From Polydactylus sextarius (taxonomy: Eukaryota > Chordata > Actinopteri > Polynemidae), in NCBI GenBank assembly GCA_016801845.1, contig CM028915.1:7720501-7784500 (forward strand): 64,000 nucleotides of DNA. The letters are read 5' to 3'. Below the pieces are notes generated by a model. That model worked only from the letters and a program-made list of their open reading frames with translations. It did no database searches and was not told where the DNA came from. The stretch's first letter is position 1. The number at the start of each line of letters is the position of its first letter. The position numbers were made by a program, and so were the translations under genes. Below are positions 1 through 12,483 of this stretch, in pieces.

Positions 1-1204
1 GGATAATGTCCATAATGTAAATGATACACTGAGGGGAGGGAAAAAATACAAAGCTGTCCGAGTCGGCTCTGCTCCTCGTGCAGTATTTCTCTTCATCATC
101 CAAATATTTTTGTATCTGTGCCTTCATATATATGGTCTGTCTCTCACCTCCTCCAAAGATGTGATTGAACCGTGGTACAGTACCAACTTTCTGGGTTGTG
201 TCATTGGCAACATGCAGAATGTGACATTGTGGTTCCTCTGCAGACACTTTAATTGGAAGAAAAAGAGCCACACAGGACTCTATTTGCTGCCTAAATGTAG
301 TTGATTGCCTCTTTAGATGAAGCTAGGTCTCTACCCTGTAGCTCTGCTGTGCATTTTAGGAAGCCACTGTTTCAAGACAATATTCCTGGGAGCCCAGATT
401 TTTGCAGTATTGCTGTCTAGCTAATAGATGACAAGTTTAATTCCACCTGAATACTACTTCATGTCCATTTATTTATAAATGTGAAGAAGGTGATATCCTT
501 GATTTATTATTTTTAAATACAATAATAAACAAAATAATATTATTAATAATAGATATAATAATATTAAATAATGCAAATGGTATTAAATTCTGTAGCCATG
601 GTAACACATAGTGTAGTCCCACAGAATAGACCTACATAACAACTATAATTATTAACCATAATTAAAAATGGAGAGATTGGCTGATTTAAAAAGTACAATG
701 TACTGCAGAAGTGTCATGTAGGATAATCTCTTCATCTACTTACCCCAATGCACAGGTCATGACATTTTCTGTCCATCTGAAGTGTTCTCATCTCTCTGTT
801 ATAAATGGTAATTTTATCCAACCATGTTGCTGTATCTCTACCTGTATGTTTTTATCGAGGTGATAGATTCCTGTTATCAGACATGGGGACAATCAACTGT
901 TTTAGTTGGTGATGTCTTATTCTCATTGACAAATAGTTGTTTTCCTTCATAGGATGTGTGTATTGTCCTGGACTGTTGTATGTGTAAAACTTGTTGATGA
1001 GCATTGCACCCTCTCTGTTACCTGTTTCTGTTTGGTTTGGGATTACCATCTGACCCAACCTCAAAATTCCTACCATAAGGCTTTTAGCTTTTGATATCAA
1101 CCATCTTATCAGTTTCTTGGCTTGGGGTTTGGAGACAGCACATAAACAGCTGGTTTCTATAAGTCAGTTTGTTTGTTATGGTAGGCATAGCAGGGTTTGT
1201 ACCT
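1..1204. other. AT-rich noncoding DNA, upstream region
   Basis: No coding exon could be recognised. The stretch is AT-rich, with an ATT/AATA-rich patch around 505-575. A perfect POU octamer (ATGCAAAT, 571-578) lies just ahead of an X-box-like palindrome at 592-605, which is listed separately. The part from about 990 may belong to the retroelement remnant that follows: in one frame it reads like a decayed reverse transcriptase/RNase H tail, but this is weak. Confidence 0.5.
592..605. promoter_or_regulatory. Candidate RFX (X-box) site
   Basis: The sequence GTAGCCATGGTAAC fits the X-box consensus GTNRCC-AT-GGYAAC with no mismatch. It lies 13 bases after an ATGCAAAT octamer. RFX factors bind such imperfect palindromes, often at ciliary and neural genes. 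The match is visible; that it is bound is only inference. Confidence 0.4.
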
Positions 1205-1463
1205 TGCCTTGACAGTGGCTCTCAAACTTGGTTGTCTATAGCATCTCACAAGCATATAGGCTCAGGGGTCTCCATGTTCCCTGGTGATATGCTATTTGTC
1301 TAGGAGTGTCTACACTTCTTGGGCAAGTGCAAGTGGTGTTTCAGTAAGTGAGATCTGTGCTGCAGCTACTTGGGCTTCCTGCTGTACCTTTTCCTGCTTC
1401 CTCCTATGGGTGTTAATGTTGCTGACACCTATTATCTTGTCTTCTCCTTTGGTCTGCAACTGA
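1205..1463 (+). pseudogene. DIRS-like tyrosine-recombinase retroelement remnant
   Basis: In the frame starting at 1302 the translation reads RSVYTSWASASGVSVSEIC followed by AAATWASCCTF, ending at a TGA at 1461. This is the pattern of the C-terminal catalytic part of the tyrosine recombinase of fish DIRS-type retroelements, which have an STR-S-x-x-T-SWA block followed by ICAAA-WASP-TF. Just upstream, in another frame, QWLSNLVVYSISQAYRLRG resembles the preceding segment, so at least one frameshift and a stop break the gene. The usual Pro and the conserved RFY motif after TF are missing. It is a dead fragment. The family call rests on remembered motifs. Confidence 0.6.
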
Positions 1464-3348
1464 TGCTTTGTGAGTTTAGATTCCTAAAAAAAGGTATGGG
1501 TCATCCAGTTATACTGCCTCTGGTGGTCAGGATAATGAGAATGACAAATGTAACTAAGGTTCTGTGAATCCTGGATGATCACTGTTACAGGGAAACTTGA
1601 CAAATAGAGTATGTAGGAGACGACTACTGGGTGATGAGCCACTTTATCAGGTTGCTGACATCAACCAGAGCACAGGTGTCACTTTGTTGGTTTTATGTCT
1701 CAGCCTCATGTGCATGCACATAGTGCACATCCAGGTATCACACACCATCCCTGGCTTTCAATCTGAAGTCAAAGAAGCTTATTTAAATTTGTAATTCTCG
1801 TTTTATTTTTAACCATCCTGAAACGCCAGCATTTGGTAGTGCAGAAACACCTTACACCCCTAGGATGGCTCTAAGTGTAAATAAACCTAATGTCAACTAC
1901 TTGTTTCCTAAAAAAAAAACAAGCACAAAACTGCTTTAACTAAAACTTCTTAATATTCTTTTCAATGTAGAAAATAATAAAAACTTCTCTGTTATGTTGA
2001 CACAAGGCTACTAGTGCCCCCTTGTGTCATCTGCTGTAAAGACTATTCATTAAGAAACCATTATCATCATCATCATCAAGTCATTAAATGACACCAATAA
2101 AATAAACATAGAATTATATGATTTTTTTTTTCAGTTTTATTAGATAGGGTGACTAACAATAGCTGGTTCACTGATACATTTCACGTGGGTGATGTGGCTA
2201 GCCACTGTAAAGTAGTGCTAAAATCAAGTGTGAAAAAAGTTGGATGGTGCAGATGGTCTGATAATGACATTTGCGTGAATCCCAGCACTATTATTATCTC
2301 GACTAAAACTTTGTGTTGTTTGTGTTAAAGATGTCTGGTCTCTTCACAAACACACCTATTTTTGGGTAAGAATGTAACCTTTCCATTTTCAGTGCCAAGC
2401 GTACTGTTATTCTTCCTTTGACTGCGGTAAATGTTTACAATGAATTTACCCCTGATGATCTGTATCTACTAGAGTAAGTTGTATAATTTATGTGTCTACT
2501 TGTGCTTTCTCTCTCACACCTGTTGTGTTAGAGGTGATGTCCAGGACTGGATAAGACTGGAGTCAGTTCAGTTTCTATTGAGATCAGACAGCTGCAGACT
2601 TGGTATGAAGCTGCAAAAGGAAAAAAAAAACAAAAACAACAACACCTCAAAGGAATTGATGGCATTTGAGGTTTATTGTGATTGCATGTGACATATCAAC
2701 TGTGAAACACTTAATGGGTATTTGGATTCTTAAAAGCAGTTTTGGATTGGATTGTGTAATATTAGAAACCAAATATAAAAGGACATTGATAATCAGCTAA
2801 TACACTGATCAGGACATTCCTAACATCACCTCCTATGTCTAATTATAACCTGGTTTATTTGAGGATGATATAATAATATGCATTCAACAGCATGCATCCA
2901 TGGACCCAAAGCATATTTGTGATGATTGGATAACTGATTAGTCTAATAAATCCCATACTATTTAAAGAGCAATTAAGTAGCAAAGGGAAGATTAATGAGG
3001 TGGAGAAAAGGTAGTGGGTGGCAGATGGACAGATAGATTTGTGTACACATTCATCTCCACACTACCTCGTAACCACAGTGTTAAATAATCCAGGGAGTAC
3101 CAGCAGCAGAAGAAAAATACACATTGCCAAAAGAGTTGGTCTGACTTTAACTCGGCGTCTGTCATGCCATGCCTGAGACTTTCATTTCACTTTCTGCTAG
3201 AATGCTCATGGGACTGAGTCATAACAAACCTCAGGCTGAGGTTCTGTTATGCCAATGTGGCTAAGTCCTCAATATTTTAATCTGCTTAACACGAATTTCA
3301 GTGGCATACCAGAAGTACAAATAAGCTGGTTTTTTGATGGCAATGATG
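1464..3348. other. Noncoding DNA, no gene seen
   Basis: The first 150 bases may be the untranslated 3' end of the DIRS-like remnant. Beyond that I see short A and T runs (such as 1911-1918) and a small ATC repeat near 2064-2078. No exon with supported splice sites or recognisable protein was found; the 60-80-codon frames here look random. Confidence 0.5.
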
Positions 3349-3418
3349 GTGCGTGTGTGTGCGCGTGCGTGCGTGTGTGTGTGTGTGTGTGCGCGCGTGT
3401 ACGTGTGTGTGTGTGTGG
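3349..3418. repeat. Compound (GT)n/(GC)n microsatellite
   Basis: Alternating purine-pyrimidine tract of GT units interrupted by GCGC and ACGT steps, about 70 bases. Such sequence can adopt Z-DNA. Translating its reverse strand gives a spurious His/Thr-rich frame. Confidence 0.95.
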
Positions 3419-3759
3419 AGGGTGTTGACTGACATCCGTAGCAACAGTAGCTTGGAAACAGCCTGAAAGTATCATGTAGAGTTTGCTTAAGCAGTGAACA
3501 CGGTGGGAGGTGTTAGATGGTGGGAGAACACGCTGAGGAGATAAAGCATCTTTCGGCAGGATGAAAGCATGTATTTGTATGTGATTGCATTCGTGTGTAT
3601 ATATGAGGTGGCAAAAGAGGGAGACTGTGATACAAATGCAGCTTTAAGTGTGAGGGTGTCGAGCAGGCATTGTAATTTTGTGATGTCTAAGGGTGTTGGG
3701 TGCTACAAATGAAAATGGTGCATTCTATCTCTCTTTTTCTCTTGATTGCTGTCTCCCCC

Positions 3760-3786
3760 CCACACACACACACACACACACACACA
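3760..3786. repeat. (CA)n microsatellite
   Basis: About 13 uninterrupted CA units preceded by a run of C. The Cys/Val-rich frame crossing it on the minus strand is an artefact of the repeat. Confidence 0.95.
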
Positions 3787-3984
3787 GTAGGGTGTGGCAC
3801 AGCCTTTATTGAAACATAGCATGGGAGATCTTTTCTCCAGAGACCTTTCAGAGTGACGATGTGGATGGTGAACTTTTTGGGTCTGGAAATAGAAAGGGCA
3901 AAAAGAACTGGAGCCATGAAAAGTATAAAGTAGGGAAAGGATAGGTAGAGGACAGGGTCTGATAAGGTCACATGGCAAACCATT

Positions 3985-3998
3985 GTTGCTATGGCAAT
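3985..3998. promoter_or_regulatory. Candidate RFX (X-box) site
   Basis: GTTGCTATGGCAAT differs from the ideal palindrome GTTGCCATGGCAAC at two positions, both C to T. It lies in otherwise featureless noncoding DNA about 14.5 kb upstream of the trpm3 start codon. Function is inferred from the motif only. Confidence 0.3.
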
Positions 3999-6807
3999 AA
4001 TTCCTCAACTCATCTTGCTGAGGTAATGACCACTGTTGACCTGATGGACCTTTCTGTGTGTGTGTGTACGTGTTTGTGTGTGTGGAAGTTGGGCATATTC
4101 TGACCTTAAAAACCTTCATCATCATTGTTGCAGTTTACGGTAGCTGAGTCTCTGAACTACAGCACAAGTTTCACTGAACTACTTGTGAGTTTTCCTGCAC
4201 CACTGTCTTTGTCTTGCTAAATCACTAAAAACAGGAAAAAGGAGCTGACAGATATTTGTAGCTAGAATATCACATCTCACACCAAGAAGAGCTCCTCGTT
4301 TTTTCTTGTATTCTTGAAAATGCCATGCAAGCAAGAGCACATGCTATAGTGTGAGGACACGTAATCAGTCCTCATCAAAATTCTAAGTGAGATTGGGCTA
4401 TTATTTTATCGCCTCTTCTTTCTCTTTGTTTCAACGTACCAATCTACAAACCCATTCAGCCCCCTCTCATTTCTCTCTGTGAGCTTATATAGAGAAAGAT
4501 ACTACAACAGCTCTAATCCTTTGTCTGTGGGAAGCATTTGGATCATTTGTTGAAGTGAACACTGTGAGGGGCTAATGAATGAAACTGAGAAGCTCTTTCC
4601 CATTGTATGGCACTGATTGAAGTGTGCTATTGTTGTGAAATTAGCTCTGTCCACACTTTGTGCACCTTGCTGTCAAGGCCAGTGCACTAATGCTGAGTGG
4701 CATGAATATAGAAGTGAAATTACTTGTACAAGGTCTTTGTGAAAGAAACAGTGAAATCTGTTCTACCTGGAGAAGATAAAAAACTTGTATCTCTGAGTGT
4801 TTCTTATCTGCTCGACAGCTGTCTGCATGACGCACACATGCCCACATCCTGTATGCACATGCGCATGCACACAGGAACATGAGCATATAAAGCCAGGCAC
4901 ATTGAACACTTAACTAAATAACCAGAAGGTATTTAATGTTATAGTCCTAAATTGCTAAAATAATTAATTAACCATGTGTTTATTATCAACAAGGAGGGCA
5001 GTAAACACTTGTTAATAAAAACAGGACATGGTACTTGCCAAAGCAATATAGCCTAACTTCTTACAAAGAAACATGATTTCAGTTGCTCCCCTTATGGATT
5101 TGTCAGATTACTAGCATGGGTTCTGATCAAAGCTTTTTAAAAGCCTCCTGTAAGAAGCCTCCCTCTGAATTCCTTCCGCTAATTTATCCTCACTCAGACA
5201 GAGGAGGAAAGGAACAGAAGTGAAGAGAGAGACAAATACAGAAACGTTTCAGAGATGCTCAGTCATGCCTCAGCCGAGTCAACCTCCATTAGACGTTTCA
5301 CATTAGATTACATCCTATTTTGTATGCAGAAAAAAAATAAGTCTTAGTTTTTAATTTTCCTCACTCTTCAGGAAAATCTGGACATTTCTTCAACGATTTT
5401 TCTGCTGTGTGTGGATGTCACGAACATGACTTTGATGTAAAAATCTACACCCTGTTCTTTTTTCAGGGTTTAAAAAAGTCTTTAATGTGAGCTTATTTGC
5501 ATAGTAGGTCTTTTTAGATTTAGTTTTCGTTTTTATTTTAGTAGTCTTAAATAAGTACATTCGTTGACTGCAATTACCCTTCCTTGGTGGCATTCATAGT
5601 GAGTTCCATGTGCTGTAGTTCTTTGTGAAATATCCTATTAGTTGTACGTTGAAGTAAAATTACAAATGAGACCTATCTGGAGCTGCTAAGTCGAGCTGTC
5701 CAAAAGTCGGTCCAGTCAGAATTTAATGCTATACTAAGCGCGTGAAATGGTTCAAAAGATTTGTCTCGCTAAACTTTGGCTTGAACGTTTCTGACTGATG
5801 ATGTGTCTTTGAATCTGGGCCAGAAACCTATTCTGTTCAACCTTATCATCAACATCAGGCATGTGCAAATGTTAGTTGAATACAGTTGCCAAACTCTTAT
5901 CCCATCTTTGAAAGATAAAAGATGTAGTCTGTATTGAACAGATACACAATGCTCTTTATTCCATAGAATAGTCATGTGTAGAACCATGACAGAAGTCACA
6001 GATTAGTCTACTACTGAAGATTACTGAGGTAAAATAAAATCCTCCTCCTGCTGTCAGGCCTCTTCATCTGTCTCATGACTATCCAACAGAAAACAAACAC
6101 TTTTAATTGTTTGTCTGATTCACTGCGAGTCCTGTGAATCGTTTCTGTATCGTATCGTTTAAACTTTGAGTTTTCCCCACACACATTCCCTCCTGACTGT
6201 GACTTCATCTTTTCAAAACTCAACATGCTCCTCTGATTAATCACTGCTCAACAAACAAACTGTGCGAACCACCAGAATCATGTGGTTGTCCCTGAAGCTT
6301 GATATTACTTATTACTCACTTATTATTATTTCATAAATGTTTAATAATTTCTTATGACCTTAGCAGAGAGAAAAGCAGGTGCACCTCCAGCACTGTAGTA
6401 TTTTTGGTATGCTGATAGATATTTTTAGGACAGCTAATAGAGAGCATTCAGTGTTACTTCCTGCGGGCGTTCCACAAACCAGTTGCCAAACCCGTAAAAC
6501 CTCTGTCTTTTTTCATGTAAATGTCGATAATTTTTTATATATGTAAATGTAGAGATCTTTGAATAGAGTTCTGTTGATCTGAAACCCATGTTGCCCTCTC
6601 TCTTTGAACTGTGGCTTTGAAGCTCTTCTGTCTGATGCCATGAGCTCTGGTCTTTGAGGTTAAACATATCCCAGTATGTATTTCCTGGTTTAGCAGTGTG
6701 GCAATAATGACTGCCATAAAAGCCATTACCAGGGGCCCCAGGGCCACTGGGCTGTGGGTCTAGCTTTATTACACCGACCCGCAAGACGGTAATTACACTA
6801 TGTCTAC
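3999..6807. other. Noncoding DNA, no gene seen
   Basis: Contains a short GT tract around 4055-4083 and ordinary AT-rich sequence. Frames of 60-116 codons on the minus strand between 5390 and 6784 have no recognisable motif and no supporting splice signals. Confidence 0.5.
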
Positions 6808-6821
6808 GTTGCTACGGCAAC
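6808..6821. promoter_or_regulatory. Candidate RFX (X-box) site
   Basis: GTTGCTACGGCAAC has perfect GTTGC/GCAAC half-sites, which is the core required by RFX proteins, and two differences from the ideal in the centre. It is the third such palindrome within 6.3 kb. Binding is not shown. Confidence 0.4.
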
Positions 6822-9800
6822 GTGGGGTTTTTCAACGGCTAATGCAGTATTTATGTCAGGGGAGTGTGGCATTTTGTTTTCATACACAGCATTGCAGTCA
6901 TTCAGTGTGTGTGTATGTGCATGAAACTGAGTGTATGTGTAAGATTTTGCAGCTGTACATTGGTGTGTTTGTGTGCCACGTTCTCAGCAGGGGCTCATTT
7001 CAAAGACGGAGGGACAAAATGGAGGAGGTGGACCCATTAGCTGTACCATCCACTATTTCACCTCACTGGTTTCATCCACGAAGCTGAGCACTTGGGCCTG
7101 TATTTTTAGGACAACCTGGAAACACTCTGAAACTACGTCAAACACTCAGACGCAACTAGCCTGAACCAAATTCTGCCTTCTTGGCTAGAGGGAAATTATG
7201 TCATGAAAATCTCAGGAGACTTTGAGATGGTTTCTTCTTGTTTTACATACACTGTTTTTGACAAGTTAAGATCAGTTCAGTAAAGATCCGTAAATTAAGC
7301 ATTTTCTAGAAGTAGGAATGTTATGAATAAAATGGCCGCGTTCATTACCCGAGTCTCTGAAAGTCTCGACTGTGATTGTTTCACCGAAAAGTTCTCAACT
7401 TGATCTGGATTGAATTAATGAATCAAAGGTGTTAAGCCACAAAGAGTGTGGAAGAAAAAGGCTTTAGGTTTTAAGGTTTTAGGTCGGTCTCCTGTGCAGC
7501 ACAGTGGTGAAATGAGTGACTGTTCATTACGGTGGCTTCTGACACTGAGCCATGTCTGCATTGCTCTGTTGACTCAGAAGATTAGATCAGCAAGCACTAC
7601 AGGTAATCTGGCATTTATAGATTTCTCTGTGTGCACACGTGTGCTCAGGTGTGAAGTCATCGCCACATTATCGTTTGTATGAAATAAATGTGTAGATAGA
7701 TTTAAAAAGAGGTTCTAGCGAGAGGTGATTACCATTTTTTTTTTTATCACTGTAGTATGTTTTTATTCTCTATTTCATATGAATTCAAAACTATTGACAC
7801 TGCTATGAAAGTGATCTAATGTAATTGCAAACTAGACTGGCACTGAATAGAGTTCATACCTCTACCAAGGTTAAACAATCCTATATGTGTTCATACATTA
7901 TTTTCTGTGAAAGTTCCTGATGGAAATGAAAGTAATATTAATATAGAAGGGATCAATCTCTTTAACTGAAACTACACTAAAATTAATTAGTTCTTCCATA
8001 CCCCAGGCCGTATCCCTCCACTGTGTTTGGCCAAAATCAGTTCAACGCCTTGTGCTGCTGAGAAAGAAAGAAACAAACCAAGAGACATGGATGAAAAAAT
8101 AACCTCCTCTGTGGAGGTAATAATTATTTGAACAGCTCTTAATCCCGCAGCACATGAAATCACACTGTTATATTACAGGATGGGCTTTTGGTGATTTTCA
8201 ATTTTTAAAAAAAGATACAGTTAAAGTATTTAGTTATTTAGTTAGTTAGTAATTACAGAGTTCATTAATAACTGTCTTGGATGTGCGTTTATCATCTTCA
8301 CCTCGTTGTTGCCTCCAGTAATCGCAAGCATCGTGTCCTGTGAATCATAACTTCAACAGCAGCTTCTAACGAAGTTGCGAGTTGTGTTGTGATGGAAGTA
8401 GAGTGTAGCAGTGGGCGATTTTTCTTTATGACAAGACCTTCATCTCCACAGGAAACAATGACTCCATCGTAGCCCATATAACCCCTGGAGTGCATCAGTT
8501 TCCAATTTCTTGGCCAATCTTTTTTTTCCCCCCTGAGGCACATCATATGTAGACATTGTGATATTTTCCATTGTAAAGCAGTCAGCACTTCTGGACAAGT
8601 TCAGCAGTTTGTCTCATCTATCATCTTTATTTCAGTTGTCTTGTACTGAAAATGTGAAAAAGCGGATGTCCACAAATTTAGTCTAATTAAAATTTTCAAT
8701 TTTTTAAAAAACTGATTTGGATAAATTTAAATGTCCAAAGATTATTTTGTTCCGTTTTGTTGTATTTAATTCCATTTCCAATTTTTCTTTTTCTTTACTC
8801 TCATATGATTAGGGTGGAAGTGACATTTGGAAAGAGATCCAGTAAGATTAATACACTATAACAGGAGCAACGCATTTGGCATGTGAGTTAACTGAGTTGG
8901 ACAAACCTTGAATGTAGACCAACAACATCATTGCCATTTAAATGCAGTAGTTTCTTAATGGACCAGAATGAGAATAGTTGACCTCTTCACCGACCACAAA
9001 ATGTCTCCATACATTATGACGTAAACATGATTGCCAACTGATTCTTGTACTTTGCTTCAAATTATATATTCATTTTATAACACAGTGCAGTTCCTTTCTT
9101 AGCATAATGATGCACACAAAGATAAATTAGAAGTCGGTACCATTCACATCATAATGACACTGCTGCGAAGTTAGAAAAGCAATTGACCAAAATCTAATTC
9201 TTCTCTTTTAAAGATGTCATTGCTGCTGTATGAAAACACAGGCATCACACTTAATATTTCAGATGCAAGAAAAATGCTAATCTTATTGAGGAAAATATAC
9301 AAACATTTCCTATAGTTTAAATACAAATAGACAGAAAATTCAGACAACAATTGAATTTGTGACTCAATATGGTCACGCTGTGTAATGGCCCTTTGGTGTT
9401 GGTGCTCTCCAACGTATCTGCTCCTAATGCTTAATGATGGGCCCTAGATGTCAAATTTTTTGTATTTCAAAATGTCTATTGTTTTCAGTATGATCTAAAT
9501 CACCCTGGTGCACTGGTTAATGTTGCTGTTAAATACAAATAAGACACAGACAATCTCTCTCCCAGCCTCAATCCTACTGAGAGATTCAGATGGAAAACTT
9601 AATTTGAGGGCTTGAATTGCTTCAGCTGCTTTAATGCAGCCACATTATGCAAAAGAGCAATTTGGTGCTGGAATCCAACGATGATTTGCATGAAATGAAT
9701 ATAACATAATATTTATCTTAAATGGTGGTGCTCCTTCATTTCTCTCTCTGCAATGCCCACCCTGTTGACCTCTTTCTGTATTTTTTTTTCTCCTTTTCCT

Positions 9801-11105
9801 CATCCTCTTCACTCCTCACTCTTGGCATCGTTTTCTCTCAGACTCTGCCTCCTACTATCAGTATCAGATAGTTGTGTCTCAGAGGGACTACAGATTTGTC
9901 ATACTTCTCTGCTTTATCGAATAGAAGATGGAGACTCCAGGAACTCTTTCCCCAAATGTACTTCTTGAGAAAATTGAAGCTTAACACATTTTAGATCTTC
10001 ACCAGTTTTTATTTATTTATTTTTTCCACACTGACTGACTCTGCAGTCTTGAAATTTTGTAGTGACAAAAACTCTGCAGTTTAGTCTAACTGAACTCCAA
10101 GAAACCCCAAGTCTCAAAGAAAAAAACAAGAAAGCACTGTCAGTTCTATTTTGAATTGCTGTGGAAATCAATATCGTTATAAATAAATCAGTGTAAAAAG
10201 ACTGGAAATAGGGTTTTTAACTCATTAGTTGTGATTATATTACACGCATTTGTAAATGTAGTGCTTACAACTCAACTACTAAACTATAGACAGTGTCTGT
10301 TGGAATAAATTGTAAATAGATGGGATTTTTTTACATTTCTATGAACAGTTCACAGATGAGGTGGCATATTACTACAAAATTATTCCTTTTCAGAGGACCG
10401 CCAGTAGTCCTTGTACATTATTCATTGCCAATTACATGGCCAAGTTCCCATAACTGCGCCATGCTGTGTTGTGTTTATGCAATTGTCAGTGCTAAGGCAG
10501 AACACACACACACACACACACGCACACACACATACACATATTGGTCTTTCTGTTGTTATGAGAACACTTGACATGATTTGTTCTCCAACCCTCAACCAGT
10601 TCTACCCGTTTAGCTCTTTGGTAAAACTAGGTTTAACCCAAGCCTTAAATCAAATCTTAACCTTCATAAAATACTGGCCAAAATTCTCACAGTGATGAAA
10701 TATCCTCACTTCTACTGTTGAAACCTTAAATCTGTCCATACATAAACACAGAAACATGTACACCTACAAACAAACACAACTCCAATGCATTCATTCAATT
10801 TCATTTCATGCAATTTACATGTGCATACACCCACACTGCCCATGCTAGGCAATTTCCTGTAATTGCTTGATCTCTTGTGAACTCTAGTTCACTCTAGTTC
10901 AGCCCTCACACATTTGTATTGTAATTTGTGTTGGTAAAAGACAGTAATTTAGTGTGCCTTCATTTGGCATATGGTTGTATTTTTATTTTTATTGGGGGTG
11001 TCACTGGTGTTCAAACTCCTTTGATTTTTCTCTCAGTTTTAAGGTCATGTTATTGATTTGGTTTGATTTTTAATTGCAACAATGTTTTTTGTTCAACACC
11101 GATAA
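6822..11105. other. Noncoding DNA with one microsatellite
   Basis: The only clear feature is the CA tract near 10502-10538. Short T runs occur at 7735-7745 and 9779-9788. No exon, RNA gene or recognisable transposon was found in the rest. Confidence 0.5.
10502..10538. repeat. (CA)n microsatellite
   Basis: About 18 CA units with single interruptions (CG, TA) near the right end. Confidence 0.9.
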
Positions 11106-11420
11106 TTAATGTAGTGAACTTTGTTGGTCATGTAGATTTGTTGCCCCGGACGACCAGCAGTCTGTTGTCAAGGCAATTAAGTCTGCACTACTTAGACTTT
11201 TAACAAGTCTCCTCCACTCGTCTGATGCAACAAACACACCTATAACACTAGTAATTTCTTTAGTGCTAGTTTGAAATTTGCTAGCTCTAAATGTAGATGG
11301 AAGAGTTCTCTGTGCTAATGGTGTTGTTTTCTCAGTCAAATTTATTTCTTTATGGTGCCTGCAAAGACATTCTTACATATTTAATCAGTACCTGAGGTAG
11401 CGTTTGGTGCCTGTGTATAG
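11106..11420 (-). pseudogene. hAT-family (BED-finger) transposase remnant
   Basis: The minus-strand frame entering at 11339 contains EITSVIGVFVASD and then DLIALTTDCWSSGAT (about 11139-11183). The LTTDxWSSxAT block is a hallmark of hAT/ZBED transposases. Upstream on the same strand (11340-11410), broken by stops, are Tyr-Thr-Gly and HHKEIN, resembling the end of a BED zinc finger. In intact family members the IGxFxA segment is separated from LTTD by about a hundred residues; here they nearly touch, so an internal deletion is likely. Catalytic residues and the C-terminal dimerisation region are absent, so it is non-functional. Confidence 0.65.
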
Positions 11421-12399
11421 CACAGTCTATAAATTGTGGTTTTCTTGTCAACAATGCATCAATTGTTGACATAACTCAAGGAAAATGCAAAATATTTCAT
11501 TGACTTCAGGGAGGCAGGATGATTTTTCCAGTTCAGTTGTCAATATGTTACCTTTGACTTTGGCAGTGACTATTATCTCTCGAAGGAGCAGCTGCAGGTA
11601 GCTGGTGACTTGCTGCTTAGTTATAGCTACTTGCAGTGTTGACTTTAGTTTTGTTTGAATGAAAAAAATATCTGTGGTATTGACTATCCTGCTTTTGGTT
11701 GTGTGGGTCGAAATCTGAGCATTCACTCAAAATTTGTTAATATGTGTCATGTCCACCAGGTTGTAGGACGGGATAAGCAGAGTCGACATGTGACTGTAGC
11801 ACAAACTCATGTTTGAGGCAGTTTTAACCTCCTTTCTACAGGGCTGCCAACTCTCACACAATGAGTGCCTTCATACAAACACTACACATCCGATTTCTCA
11901 CCTCACTTGCGATTAATTTTGTCATGTTCTCGGCTGAACTGGCACAAGAGAATAGAAGTGGTGTTCATTCCTTCAGTGTTGGGCTGCTCTTTCCACATCT
12001 GTGCCTTCAGTGGTGTCCTTAAGAAAATGACATTGTAGTAGCAGCGACAGCCAGCATCTGGATTAGGAACATGGACTTCTGGTTTTAGAGCACATATATT
12101 TTGTATTTTAACTAATGGGAGCACACCGTCTCAATGAAACATACTGGTTTCATTGTTGGTACACCTTGACGTAAGGTACACATTGCTCTTGAAAATGTCT
12201 TTGCTAGTATATCTGCGACTAAATCAATTTCATCTGCTCTGTTGGCCATTGTGGGCTGAAAAAACAGTCAAATCTTATTCAAATTATCAGAGGTTCTTGC
12301 ATTTGCACACACTTGCTACCCTTAACTGGTTTCTGACCTCCTCCACCTCCTTGAGGCCAACCATTGATGGTGTCCCAGAACTCTGGGAGCTGGAAGGTA
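11421..12399. other. Noncoding DNA, no gene seen
   Basis: Two minus-strand frames (11448-11726 and 11903-12124) are open for 92 and 73 codons. They show no recognisable domain and could be decayed flanks of the hAT element or chance. Confidence 0.4.
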
Positions 12400-12483
12400 T
12401 CCTTGGTCAGAGGGGCATCCCTTGGTTGACCTGCGGCCACCCCAACCCAAACCAAGATATGTGGTTAAAAATAGATGGACGGC
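12400..12483 (+). mobile_element. LINE-like 3' tail fragment
   Basis: The stretch GGGGCATCCCTTGGTTGACC then CTGCGGCCACCCCAACCC and a degenerate AAAATAGATGGACGG end resembles the 3' end of a very common fish non-LTR retrotransposon, recalled as ending in a CCCGACC-GGATAA-CGGAAGAA motif with a GGATG-type tail. The copy is diverged and truncated, with no reverse transcriptase nearby. The resemblance is from memory. Confidence 0.5.
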
